This document shows, piece after piece, positions 1-8,099 of a stretch of DNA of 64,000 nt. The notes under the pieces were generated by a model. It saw only the letters and a list, made by a program, of their open reading frames with translations. It did no database searches and was not told the DNA's origin. Origin of the DNA: Erwinia psidii (GTDB lineage Bacteria > Pseudomonadota > Gammaproteobacteria > Enterobacterales > Enterobacteriaceae); NCBI RefSeq assembly GCF_003846135.1, contig NZ_RHHM01000009.1, positions 62,001-126,000 on the forward strand, read 5' to 3'. The first letter of the stretch is position 1, and every line of letters begins with the position of its first letter. The position numbers and the translations under genes are program-made.

Positions 1-2
1 AT

Positions 3-467
3 TCATCTTCTTTGTATAAAAAGTATGATCTTGTTGGTAACCAGTACGATGAGGTTCTGGCAATGGCAAAGCAAGAATCTGTCCTGTTTAATGCTTTTTA
101 CGGTGATGATGCGTCAGTTGTCATAAGGCATGGTGGTGATGTGTACCTCCGAATGCTACGTGTGCCCGGAACCCCCCTCAGTGAAATTGAAACGTCTGAT
201 ATTCCCGACAACCTGGAACATCTTTACCTCCAGCTGATAGGTAAACTGAATGAATTAAATATTATCCATTACGACCTCAATACAAGTAACATGTTGTACG
301 ATAAAGACAGTGAAAGCCTGTTCCCAATAGATTTCAGTAACGTTTCTGATGAATATTACTCTGCAACCAAAAATAAAAAAGAGATTATCGACAGGCGACT
401 GCAAATGCGTACTGACGATTTCTATTCATTATTAAACAGGAAACATTTACAGGCATCCTTTTCATAA
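3..467 (+). CDS. Kinase-fold type III effector, OspG/NleH/HopBF1-like (5' end outside window)
   Basis: The reading frame is open from the left edge, so the gene starts upstream; the TTG at 12 is not a convincing start. Counting from that TTG, the protein shows a compact kinase C-lobe core: HYDLNTSN at about 86-93 fits the catalytic-loop pattern (Asp88 as base, Asn93 as metal ligand), and PIDF at about 105-108 fits the DFG-like metal-binding Asp. The stretch before it ([10 protein letters not shown]) looks like the hinge of a minimal kinase. Short kinases of this layout are known as type III effectors (OspG, NleH, HopBF1). The protein ends about 40 residues after the DFG-like motif, so there is no full C-lobe, as in OspG. 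The effector role is inferred from family resemblance and from the HopF gene 3.4 kb away; the exact subfamily is open. Confidence 0.6.
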   Translation, partial: SSSLYKKYDLVGNQYDEVLAMAKQESVLFNAFYGDDASVVIRHGGDVYLRMLRVPGTPLSEIETSDIPDNLEHLYLQLIGKLNELNIIHYDLNTSNMLYDKDSESLFPIDFSNVSDEYYSATKNKKEIIDRRLQMRTDDFYSLLNRKHLQASFS

Positions 468-797
468 ATGAAAAACTTCTCTGTTTCCACATTTTTAACA
501 TGTCGGCACCGTGGTGGGTACAATGTCTTTTCCTCGATATGTATGACGGTTTCGTCACCTGTGACCGTGCGGCAAATAAAATCGCCCTGAACACAGGCCT
601 GAAATGCCTGATATTACCTGAGTCCCACCAGTGCTGGATGATTTCGGGGGCTGTAGTATCGTCGTGATGACGAACAGCGTGTCCCGAAATAAAGCATGGT
701 TTAAGCTAAATAACCTCACCAAATAATAGATCACCAGACAGGAACTCAATCCGGGTTGAGCAATCTGATCAATTGCTAAAAACAACCGGACTGAGCG
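468..797. other. Intergenic remnant, no supported gene
   Basis: This is a 330-base stretch between the kinase-like gene and the IS630 remnant. The only plus-strand frame of note is a 55-codon one from 500 to 667 that matches nothing I recognise. I see no convincing ribosome site or terminator. It is probably scarred DNA from repeated insertions. Confidence 0.4.
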
Positions 798-1810
798 ATG
801 CCGATCATGGCTGCAATGCCTGATAAAGAACGACTGTTGATGCGTTAGGAGGCGCAGCAAACTCAAGATAAAAATGATGCCAGACGACTCCTCACCCTAT
901 TGATGTTACAACAGGGAATGACTCTTACCGCTGTCGTCAGATTACTTTGTGCTGCCCGCTCATCAGTCGGAAGATGGATAAACGGGTTTACTTTATATGG
1001 TGTTGACGGACTAAAAACCCTCAAACGCGGACGCGCGCCTCGCTTGCCGGTCACGGACATCCTGCCGCTTTGGGGTCAATGTTCTCCACAGGATTTTGGC
1101 TGGCTTCGCTCCTGCGGGAGCACTGAGCGGCTGGCGCTTATCGTAAACCCGTCTTTTAATGTGGCGCTTCATCTCACCACTTTGCACCGATATCTGAAAC
1201 AGGCGGGTATTGTCTGGCGCAAAGCCGCGCCGATGCTAAAAATAAAGCCCCGCACTGTGATGAAAAACGCCTTGCCATTAAGCAGGCGCTGGCTCAGAAG
1301 CAGACGGAACACCCTGTGTTCTGTCAGGATGACGTCGATATCGACCTGACCCCGAAAATCGGCGCGGATTGGATGTGAAAAGGGCAACAGAAGCGCATTG
1401 CTACGCCGGGACATAAGCATAAGTATTATCTGGCAGGCGCACGGCATTCGGATACAGGACGAGTCCATTACGTCGGCGGTAGCATGATTTATTTATCAAT
1501 CAGTTAGAGGCATTACGGGGCAAATACCGACGAGCGAAAACCATTACGTTATTGATTGATAACGCCATTATCCATAAAAGCCGCAAGGTGGAATGTTGGC
1601 AGGAATAAAAACAGGAAGTGCCGGTTGTTATTCCTGCCCACGTATTCGCCGTGGCTCAATCCGATAGAACGGTTATCGTTACACGGAACCATAACGCGAA
1701 ATCATCAGTGCAGGGACATGTGGCAGTTACCTGAACGAGTAAATCAGTTTATGAACGCCGTCTCACCGTTCCCCGGCAATTAATACGGTCTGGCTAAAGT
1801 GGAGTGGTAA
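798..1810 (+). pseudogene. IS630-family transposase, broken
   Basis: Conceptual translation follows the IS630 transposase from end to end. The N-terminal helix-turn-helix part contains CAARSSVGRWINGF, then GIVWRKAAPMLKI, then in shifted frames VDIDLTPKIGADW, KHKYYLAGA and IDNAIIHKSRKVE (DDE-domain segments), and near the end TRNHQCRDMWQLPE and AVSPFPG. The frame is destroyed by an in-frame TAG at 846-848, a frameshift near 1255-1265, a stop just after GADW, and further shifts after 1480 and after 1600. It cannot encode an active transposase. The length (about 1 kb) equals a complete IS630-type gene, so the element decayed in place rather than being clipped. Confidence 0.85.
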
Positions 1811-2123
1811 TATGTAACGTTATTCAGGCATATTATTTCGCTGTGGAAAGCTGAACAGGGATTTTGAGTATTTTAATTATAAAATCAGAATGATTACTAA
1901 ACAGTTGCGCAGAAGAGTGCTCCACCTTTTACCTGCCCTTGCTTACTGGTGTAGGATCCCGTCACCATGCGGGATAATCGACCCTCGCTTCTGACTGGAG
2001 CACTGTTATCCAAAATGAGCAACTGGAGCGGAATCAGACGCTAATAACATGGACATCTCCCCATGCAGGCTTCAGTGGGCCATGCTGTAAGCGCAAACCG
2101 ACCGCAAAATAAAGAGGTGTCCC
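1811..2123. other. Spacer between two IS remnants
   Basis: About 310 bases with no supported gene. It probably contains the right end of the IS630 copy and the left non-coding end of the IS110-type element, but I could not fix either boundary. Confidence 0.35.
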
Positions 2124-3120
2124 GTGGAACAAATTATCGGAATTGATCTGGCAAAGCGAGTTTTCAGGTTCATATCGTTTCTCTACAGGGTGAAAAGAAG
2201 GTCAACAAAATGCTTACCCGTGAGAACTTTTATCGCTCAGCCACCATTGTCCAGAATTATTATGGAAGCCTGTGGCAGTGCCAATTACCGGGCAGGGCAG
2301 TTCAGTCAATTCGGACATGAAGTTAAACAAATCAGTCCGCAATATGTGGCTCCCTTCAGAGTGGGAAGTGAAAACGATTTAAATAATGCCATCGCTATCG
2401 TTGAGGCTGACAGCCGTCCGGGAATGCGTTATGTGCCAAAAAAAGCGTTGAGCAGCAGAATATTCAGTGTCTGCACCGGGTTCGCCAGCGACGGATGAAA
2501 AACACAACGTCCCTCATCAACCCGATAAGAGGGGCCTGGAATACGGTATTGCCATCCCGGAAGGCGCACATAACATTATGGTCTGTCTGCCTGATGACCC
2601 GGAAGATGCATAAAATGAACTGGCGACATCAGGCCGCCAGCTGTTCCACGAGATGCTACAGGGACTGCATAGCAGTCAGCAGCGGCGGACGTAGGTCTTG
2701 CCCATATCAGTCAGCAAAATGAGAATACCGTCAGGCTACAGGGAATACCGGGTATCGGGCCACCGGGGGCATCAGCGCTGACCGTATTACTGGGTGACAG
2801 CAGTGATTTTCAACATGGCTGGCACTTTGCCTGTGATCAGGGCTGTTCCTGAAAGAATACAGTGGCGGCGAAAAGACCAAACTTCCGGGAATAACGAAAC
2901 GCGGGAACAGTGACCTGCGAGGGTTACTTATCCATGGCGCCCGTTCCGTGGTGTGACGCGTCGTAAACCTCCCTGATGAACGTTGTAGCGGCCTGTAACG
3001 CTGGCTGAAGGGAATAATCATCCGAAATGGCGTGAATAAAGCGGTTGTGGCGCTGGCGAATAAAAATGTACGAATGACATGGGCGTCAGTGAATCAGAAC
3101 ACAGCGTATATACCGAAGTG
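2124..3120 (+). pseudogene. IS110/IS1111-family transposase, broken
   Basis: The start MEQIIGIDLAKRVF is the DEDD-domain opening of IS110-family transposases. It is followed by IIMEACGSANY and GHEVKQISPQYVAPF (conserved core), EYGIAIPEGAH, the transposase_20 segment read as GIGPPGASALTVLLGD, and near the end NKAVVALANKNVRMTW. These pieces lie in different frames: shifts occur before 2250 and near 2490, and several stops follow 2600. A typical gene is about 1 kb, so nearly the whole gene is present but dead. IS110-type elements lack the usual terminal inverted repeats, so I cannot fix the element ends. Confidence 0.8.
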
Positions 3121-3470
3121 ACGTACCCTTTATCAGGTAAAGTCAAAGCGTTAATGTACTGACAGACAGAACCGACTCTCTGTGAACCTGGCGTCACAAG
3201 CCACGGTGCCAATGAGGCAGAGTACGGATGCTCATCAGCGCACACGAAGCCGGGTATCGGTTTGTGACTGGATTGTCAGGAAAATAGCTGCCCCTGGTTA
3301 CATCAGGTCGGTGCCCATATAGCTATTTAGCCCATTGGGTAAGCATAACAAAGACGGCCTGTCGACCCGACAAGCTGGTCATTGTCGAAGCGGGTTATCC
3401 GTAGGTTATTACCCGTAATGACCCTCCGTTGTTGCATAATATAAGATATCGCTTTTTTATTGTTATTGAT
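3121..3470. other. Intergenic DNA upstream of the hrp box
   Basis: A 350-base stretch between the IS110 remnant and the HrpL-type promoter, turning AT-rich after about 3430. I see no gene in it. Confidence 0.4.
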
Positions 3471-3498
3471 GGAACTACATTGGGCAAGCTCCCACTAA
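3471..3498 (+). promoter_or_regulatory. hrp box (HrpL sigma-factor promoter)
   Basis: GGAACT at 3471-3476, a 15-base spacer, then CCACTAA at 3492-3498. The consensus is GGAACC-N15/16-CCACNNA, so only the last base of the first box differs. It lies 23 bases before the remnant chaperone start and about 330 bases before the HopF-family start, on the same strand, as expected for a chaperone-effector operon under HrpL. Confidence 0.8.
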
Positions 3499-3521
3499 GC
3501 TATTTAAATAAACGTTTTTAC

Positions 3522-3781
3522 ATGAAAAAACATTAATTCATCGGTTAAGAGTGTAAAAAAAAGATTATGGAATATCCACGACTTCCTGAAAAAACGCATC
3601 AGGATGAAGTGTGGTTATCTTTAATTTAAAAAATTCTGCCATTAACCTATGTCAGAAAATGGCAATCTGGTTTTATTTCAGAAGCGTCTTTTTCACCGTT
3701 GGCAGTGATGAAAACGGTATTCTCCATATGCATGTTCCATTTATTGTGGTCAACCGCGTTTATTTCAGACTGGTATTTTAA
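3522..3781 (+). pseudogene. shcF: Decayed ShcF-like type III chaperone
   Basis: HopF effectors are normally preceded by the small class IA chaperone ShcF. Reading from ATG 3522 gives a frame with two stops, then at codons 19-31 PRLPEKTHQDEVW, which lies at the same distance from the start as the corresponding segment of P. syringae ShcF as I remember it. In another frame, starting about 3644, come NLCQKMAIWFY and VFFTVGSDENGILHMHVPF, resembling the ShcF C-terminal half, ending at TAA 3779-3781. About 20-25 internal codons appear deleted. The gene is therefore a pseudogene in its expected place between the hrp box and the effector. The ShcF match is from memory, not a computed alignment. Confidence 0.7.
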
Positions 3782-3829
3782 AAGCGGATTTCAGCAGAAA
3801 ATAAGAGAAAATTAACAAGGGGTTGGATA

Positions 3830-4456
3830 ATGGGTAATATTTGCAGTTCGGGTGGTTCCCATCATGTTTACAGTCCGCCTGTCAGTCCGAGGCACAGTGC
3901 GTATTCAGCCGGTACATCATCGCCTGTTGGCCATGCCGGGGGACAGCCGCTCACCTCGGTATATCAACTGTCCCACGAGGCGAGAAGTGCGTTTCTTAAC
4001 AATCATGATCCAATGATTGTATTTGATTTGCATGCAGAGACGCCGCTATACAGAACCACGCATCGTAAGTATGTGAAAGATGGCAGGATTGCCGGAAACC
4101 CGGAGTCCTGCGCAAGGATTGCCCTGCATGAAGAATTGCGGAGCAATCCTTATACGCAGCATTACAATTTGCCTGCGGATGATCACAGGGCTTATTTTCC
4201 AAAGCAGATACGCGCTTCCGAACTGCCAGATCCTTCATTAAATGTCATGACTGGCCCTATGGGGCGGCAGGCAATCGGTAGCTACGCCGATAATAACCAT
4301 GTCGCTGTTGAGATGAGGTTGGGTGACTTCCTGGAGAAAGGGGGAAAGGTGTATAGCGATGTATCTGCCGTTGCCAGTGATGAGGAAACTGCCACTGCGC
4401 TGATCGTCACCCTGCCCAAAGGAAAAAAAGTGCCGGTGAAGGTGCTGGACGATTAA
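3830..4456 (+). CDS. hopF: HopF/AvrPphF-family type III effector
   Basis: A 208-residue protein that follows the HopF (AvrPphF ORF2) family along its length: N-terminal MGNICSSGGS, then YQLSHEAR, FLNNHDPM, YRTTHRKYVKDG, AGNPES, HEELRSN, PSLNVMTGPMGR, MRLGDFLEKGGKVYSDVSAV and LIVTLPKGKKVPV. HopF proteins have an ADP-ribosyltransferase-like fold and act inside plant cells against immune kinases and RIN4. Gly2 and Cys5 form a typical myristoylation/palmitoylation signal for the host plasma membrane. Arg75 and Asp177 are likely the counterparts of the two residues needed in P. syringae HopF2. The start has a ribosome site (AAGGGG at 3819-3824). Length is normal and no lesion is visible, so the effector is intact although its chaperone is not. 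Confidence 0.9.
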   Translation: MGNICSSGGSHHVYSPPVSPRHSAYSAGTSSPVGHAGGQPLTSVYQLSHEARSAFLNNHDPMIVFDLHAETPLYRTTHRKYVKDGRIAGNPESCARIALHEELRSNPYTQHYNLPADDHRAYFPKQIRASELPDPSLNVMTGPMGRQAIGSYADNNHVAVEMRLGDFLEKGGKVYSDVSAVASDEETATALIVTLPKGKKVPVKVLDD

Positions 4457-4729
4457 CAGATTATCAGCGGAGGGATAAAACCAGCTTTTGCCGGAACGCT
4501 TCAGCGATTGCTTTTTTTGGCCATTTACGCAGACAAAATAGCGGGTTGCGATACGCGTGGCCAAGTCCGATACGGGAAACAGGCTGGCGGCATGGCGTAT
4601 TTAGCGGGGAAAGAAATGGCCATGATTGCAAATGGTGCGGGTTTTGTACGACATACGTTGCCTGTATTCTACACATAAAAAGCAAAACGGTGCTTCACCT
4701 GTTACCGTTACCACACCGCTTGCGACTGC

Positions 4730-5224
4730 TTATTCTTTCAGTCTTGCCATATACAGCGTGTCCACCAGCTTGCCGTCCCGCATGGCATGGCGGCGCGCAA
4801 GGCCTTCACTTGCAAAACCAAAACGCTGATAAAGCCGGATTGCCGGTTGATTATCGGCAAACACCGTCAGCTCGATACGCGTGACGTTCAGCCAGTTGTC
4901 ACACAGGCCTACCATCTCCTGCATCAGTGCATTTGCCACGCCACGCTGGCGATGGTTGCTGTCGACGCAGATGCCAAAAGAGGCGGTATGGCGGCGGCGG
5001 GCGCGACTGTTGACCTCCAGAGCCAGATCGCCCACCACCACGCCATCAATACAGGCGACCAGGCGATGTTTACCGGGCTGCTGATCCGCCAGACGGGTAT
5101 GGATTAGCGACAGAGATGAGTGGGGGATCTGTAGCGTATCAGCATAGGTTTCCGGCTGGTTAAGGATACGATGCAGGTCGGCAGCATCTTCCGGGGCAGC
5201 GTGGCGAATTACGATCTCACTCAT
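4730..5224 (-). CDS. yhhY: GNAT-family amino-acid N-acetyltransferase YhhY (AaaT)
   Basis: A 164-residue single-domain GNAT enzyme, the length of E. coli YhhY, which acetylates L-phenylalanine and L-methionine. The MSEIVIRHA start, VACIDGVVVG, FGICVDSNHRQRGVANALM (acetyl-CoA motif A with QRGVAN), CDNWLNVTRIELTVF and the YMARLK end all fit the family. It is the left boundary of conserved backbone next to the effector island. It is transcribed away from the ryhB promoter, with which it is also paired in E. coli. Confidence 0.88.
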   Translation of the reverse strand: MSEIVIRHAAPEDAADLHRILNQPETYADTLQIPHSSLSLIHTRLADQQPGKHRLVACIDGVVVGDLALEVNSRARRRHTASFGICVDSNHRQRGVANALMQEMVGLCDNWLNVTRIELTVFADNQPAIRLYQRFGFASEGLARRHAMRDGKLVDTLYMARLKE

Positions 5225-5307
5225 CTCTCTCTCCTCAGGGTTAATAATCCTTTTTAATATCAGGGGTTTTTAAAATCTGTTCAAGTTAAAAAAATCACTA
5301 ACGGCCC

Positions 5308-5337
5308 TTTACAAGTGCGAATGATAATGATTATTAT
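5308..5337 (+). promoter_or_regulatory. ryhB promoter with overlapping Fur box
   Basis: TGATAATGATTATTA at 5322-5336 differs from the 7-1-7 Fur consensus (TGATAATNATTATCA) at one base. It overlaps a sigma-70 promoter: -35 TTTACA at 5308-5313 and -10 TATTAT at 5332-5337, 18 bases apart. Iron-loaded Fur here would block transcription of ryhB. Confidence 0.85.
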
Positions 5338-5343
5338 TGTCAC

Positions 5344-5441
5344 GCTTTTCCGGCATGGACTTCACGGCCTGTCAGGAAAGCGCGACATTGCTCACATTGC
5401 TTCCAGTATTATTTAGCCAGCCTGCGTGCTGGCTTTTTTTT
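5344..5441 (+). ncRNA. ryhB: RyhB small RNA (iron-sparing response)
   Basis: The core at 5383-5412 (CGACATTGCTCACATTGC followed by TTCCAGTATTA) is the conserved pairing region of enterobacterial RyhB, the Hfq-dependent RNA that represses non-essential iron-protein mRNAs when iron is scarce. It ends in a perfect terminator: AGCCAGC at 5415-5421, six-base loop, GCTGGCT at 5428-5434, and eight T's to 5441. The start near 5344 is inferred from the -10 position. In E. coli ryhB also sits next to yhhY, but yhhX, its other neighbour there, is absent here. Confidence 0.93.
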
Positions 5442-5565
5442 GTCCTGCGGCATCACTGCTTGTCGCCACCTGTTCGAATAATTTGAACAGAGAAGACAAT
5501 TTTCTCCGCTATCATCCCACTTATAACCGGTTCAGACTGGGTAAAAATAGTGAGGAAGATTGAAT

Positions 5566-6261
5566 ATGATTTATCTACGTAAAGCAGAACAACGCGGTCA
5601 TGCTCATCATGGCTGGCTCGACAGCTGGCACACATTCTCCTTCGCCGATTACTACGACGCCAGCTTTATGGGCTTTTCGGCGCTGCGCGTCATTAATGAA
5701 GATGTGATCGAGGCGGGGCAGGGGTTCGGCATGCACCCCCATAAGGACATGGAGATCCTGACTTATGTGCTCTCAGGAACGGTTGAGCATCAGGACAGTA
5801 TGGGCAATAAAGAGCAGATCCAGTCCGGTGAATTCCAGATTATGAGCGCCGGGACCGGGGTGCGTCACTCTGAATATAACGCCAGCCGGGAGTTGCCGCT
5901 GCATCTCTATCAGATCTGGATCATCCCTGAAAAAAACGGCCTTACGCCACGCTATGCTCAGCGTCGTTTTGATCAGGTACAGGGTCGCCAGCTGGTGCTC
6001 TCCCCGGACGCCCGCGACGGCTCACTTCAGGTGTTCCAGGATATGACATTGTCGCGCTGGGCGCTGAAGCAGGGTGAGGAAGACGCTGTGGCGATTGCGC
6101 CCGGCCGCCGGATCTGGATCCAGGTAGTGAAAGGAAATGTCACCGTGAATGACGAGCGGGCATCGCTCAGCGACGCTTTCGCTGTCTGGGATGAAACCGC
6201 GCTGGCCGTTGTCGCCGACAGTGACGCGGAGATCCTGCTGTTCGATCTGCCGCCCGTCTGA
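5566..6261 (+). CDS. yhhW: Pirin-family quercetinase-like protein YhhW
   Basis: A 231-residue bicupin of the pirin family, equal in length to E. coli YhhW, which has quercetin 2,3-dioxygenase activity in vitro. The N-terminal cupin carries the metal-site His pair in GMHPHKDMEILTYVL, the following VEHQDSMGN, and the Glu/His region in GTGVRHSEYN. I chose ATG 5566 rather than the upstream in-frame TTG at 5560 because the protein then starts MIYLRKA as in the family and GAGGAAG lies 7 bases upstream. Its physiological substrate is not known. A weak hairpin with a TTCG loop follows at 6276-6295. Confidence 0.9.
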   Translation: MIYLRKAEQRGHAHHGWLDSWHTFSFADYYDASFMGFSALRVINEDVIEAGQGFGMHPHKDMEILTYVLSGTVEHQDSMGNKEQIQSGEFQIMSAGTGVRHSEYNASRELPLHLYQIWIIPEKNGLTPRYAQRRFDQVQGRQLVLSPDARDGSLQVFQDMTLSRWALKQGEEDAVAIAPGRRIWIQVVKGNVTVNDERASLSDAFAVWDETALAVVADSDAEILLFDLPPV

Positions 6262-6275
6262 GCCACCCAATTACC

Positions 6276-6295
6276 GGGTGTAGTTCGCTGCACCC
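6276..6295 (+). terminator. Possible yhhW terminator hairpin
   Basis: GGGTGTAG, loop TTCG, CTGCACCC: an 8-bp stem with one G-U pair, without a strong T-tract. It lies between yhhW and gntR. Confidence 0.35.
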
Positions 6296-6356
6296 TTCAC
6301 CGTTCCCGCGTCCTTTTGTTACACTCCAACCATCCCTTGCTGACTGTCATAAAATA

Positions 6357-7352
6357 ATGAAGAAAAAAAGGCCGGTACTTCAGGATGTAGCCGACCGCGT
6401 CGGTGTTACCAAAATGACCGTCAGCCGCTACCTGCGTCATCCCGGCCAGGTTTCTGCTGCCCTGCAAAGCCGTATTGCCGCCGCGCTGGATGAGCTGGGA
6501 TATATCCCCAACCGGGCGCCCGATATACTGTCAAATGCTACCAGTCGGGCGATTGGTGTTCTGCTGCCGTCACTGACCAATCAGGTGTTTGCTGATGTGC
6601 TGCGGGGAATTGAAACCGTCACCGATGCGGCGGGCTACCAGACCATGCTGGGTCATTTTGGCTACAGCGCGGAGAAAGAAGAACGGCAATTACGCTCGCT
6701 GCTGGGCTGGAACATTGACGGACTGATCCTGACCGAACGAACTCATACGCCCGGCAGTCTGCGCATGATCGAAACTGCCGGTATTCCGGTGCTGGAGTTG
6801 ATGGACAGCGTTTCGCCCTGTATTGATCTGGCGGTGGGCTTTGATAATGTCGAGGCGGCCCGCCAGATGACCCACGCAATTTTGCGCAAAGGGCACCGCC
6901 ACACGGTCTATCTGGGTGCCAGACTGGATGAACGGACGTTACTGAAATACCAGGGCTATGCAACGGCGATGCGCGAAGCCGGACTGGTGCCCCGTAGCGT
7001 CATGATGGAAGCGGCGTCGTCATTTTCAATGGGTATCACGCTGCTGCTGGAAGCACAGCGTCGTTATCCTGATACCGACAGCCTGTTCTGTACCAATGAT
7101 GATCTTGCGGTTGGTGCGATGTTTGAATGCCAGCGCCAGCGGCTACGCATCCCGGAAGATATGGCGATAGCCGGCTTTCATGGACACGATATTACTCAGG
7201 TGGTGACACCAACCCTGGCGACGGTACTCACTCCGCGTGAGAAAATGGGCCGTGAAGCCGCCTCACTGTTGCTGGCAAGAATTCGTGGTGAGCAGAGTGG
7301 CTCAGCGTGCATCGACGTCGGCTTTGCCGTCTGCGAAGGGCAGAGCATCTGA
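6357..7352 (+). CDS. gntR: Gluconate-responsive repressor GntR (LacI family)
   Basis: A 331-residue LacI-family regulator, the same length as E. coli GntR. The N-terminal helix-turn-helix reads LQDVADRVGVTKMTVSRYLRHP at about 8-29; a hinge and a periplasmic-binding-protein-like sugar domain follow (IGVLLPSLTNQVF, VAVGFDN-type segments, CTNDDLAVGAM). Family members repress gluconate uptake and kinase genes until gluconate binds. Its target site lies directly upstream of gntK at 7490-7505. Gene order gntR-gntK-gntU is as in E. coli, with a separate promoter region between gntR and gntK. Confidence 0.95.
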   Translation: MKKKRPVLQDVADRVGVTKMTVSRYLRHPGQVSAALQSRIAAALDELGYIPNRAPDILSNATSRAIGVLLPSLTNQVFADVLRGIETVTDAAGYQTMLGHFGYSAEKEERQLRSLLGWNIDGLILTERTHTPGSLRMIETAGIPVLELMDSVSPCIDLAVGFDNVEAARQMTHAILRKGHRHTVYLGARLDERTLLKYQGYATAMREAGLVPRSVMMEAASSFSMGITLLLEAQRRYPDTDSLFCTNDDLAVGAMFECQRQRLRIPEDMAIAGFHGHDITQVVTPTLATVLTPREKMGREAASLLLARIRGEQSGSACIDVGFAVCEGQSI

Positions 7353-7489
7353 TCCTGCCCGTGTCGTCAGAGCCGGTCGTTTTACCCCTTCGTGCGGTCA
7401 TTTTCCTGAACGGTCATTTCTTTGAACCGTCTCACAGTTACCAGCTTTTTCCCGGCCAGCTGTTGCCATCGCTGGCAACCCTTCCGACA

Positions 7490-7505
7490 ATGTTACCGAT
7501 AACAT
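7490..7505 (+). promoter_or_regulatory. GntR operator
   Basis: ATGTTA-CCGA-TAACAT is a perfect inverted repeat matching the GntR operator consensus ATGTTA-N4-TAACAT. It lies 52 bases before gntK, so it should control gntKU. Confidence 0.88.
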
Positions 7506-7556
7506 AGTGCTAACATTAAACAGACAGGTCGTTGACCGCCAGGCCGGAGTAACAAC

Positions 7557-8090
7557 ATGAAAGCTTCTTCTTCATCTCATCACGTATTTGTTCTGATGGG
7601 GGTTTCAGGTAGTGGGAAATCTGCCGTTGCCAGCGCCGTGGCACACCAGCTTCAGGCGGCATTTATTGACGGCGATTTCCTGCATCCCCGCGGCAATATC
7701 GAAAAAATGTCCGAAGGTTATCCCCTGAACGACGATGACCGCAAGCCCTGGTTACAGGCGATTAACGACGCAGCGTTCGCCATGCAGCGTACTAATGAGG
7801 TGTCGCTGATTGTCTGTTCGGCACTAAAAAAACGCTACCGCGACAGCCTGCGCAAGGGCAATGACAACCTCCATTTTATCTATATGAAAGGGGATTTTGA
7901 CACCATTGAGTCCCGCCTGCGAAAGCGCAAAGGCCACTTCTTTAAGCCACAGATGCTGGTCACTCAGTTCGAAACGCTGGAAGAACCGGGCAGTGATGAG
8001 CCGGATGTGCTGGTGGTGGACATCAACCAGACGTTAAACGAGGTGGTTGCTGCCACCATCACCACCATTGACGGTGTAACCAAAAAATAA
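7557..8090 (+). CDS. gntK: Gluconokinase GntK
   Basis: A 177-residue cytosolic kinase that phosphorylates D-gluconate to 6-phosphogluconate, feeding the Entner-Doudoroff and pentose phosphate routes. The Walker A loop GVSGSGKS lies at 15-22. DGDFLHPRGNIEKMSEGYPLNDDDR is the substrate region of the family (positions about 38-62), and CSALKKRYRDSLR and KGHFFKPQML follow. It is nine bases upstream of gntU, so the two form an operon behind the GntR operator. Confidence 0.95.
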   Translation: MKASSSSHHVFVLMGVSGSGKSAVASAVAHQLQAAFIDGDFLHPRGNIEKMSEGYPLNDDDRKPWLQAINDAAFAMQRTNEVSLIVCSALKKRYRDSLRKGNDNLHFIYMKGDFDTIESRLRKRKGHFFKPQMLVTQFETLEEPGSDEPDVLVVDINQTLNEVVAATITTIDGVTKK

Positions 8091-8099
8091 GTTGGGTCT

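Noticed and set aside
500-667. A 55-codon plus-strand frame (MSAPWWVQCLFLDMYDGFV...)
   Set aside because: No recognised family, no ribosome site, and it lies in decayed DNA. It could be a fragment of an old gene but cannot be supported.
4457-4729. Possible gene between hopF and yhhY
   Set aside because: Short frames exist on both strands but none has a start signal or a recognisable motif; it is probably flank of the island.
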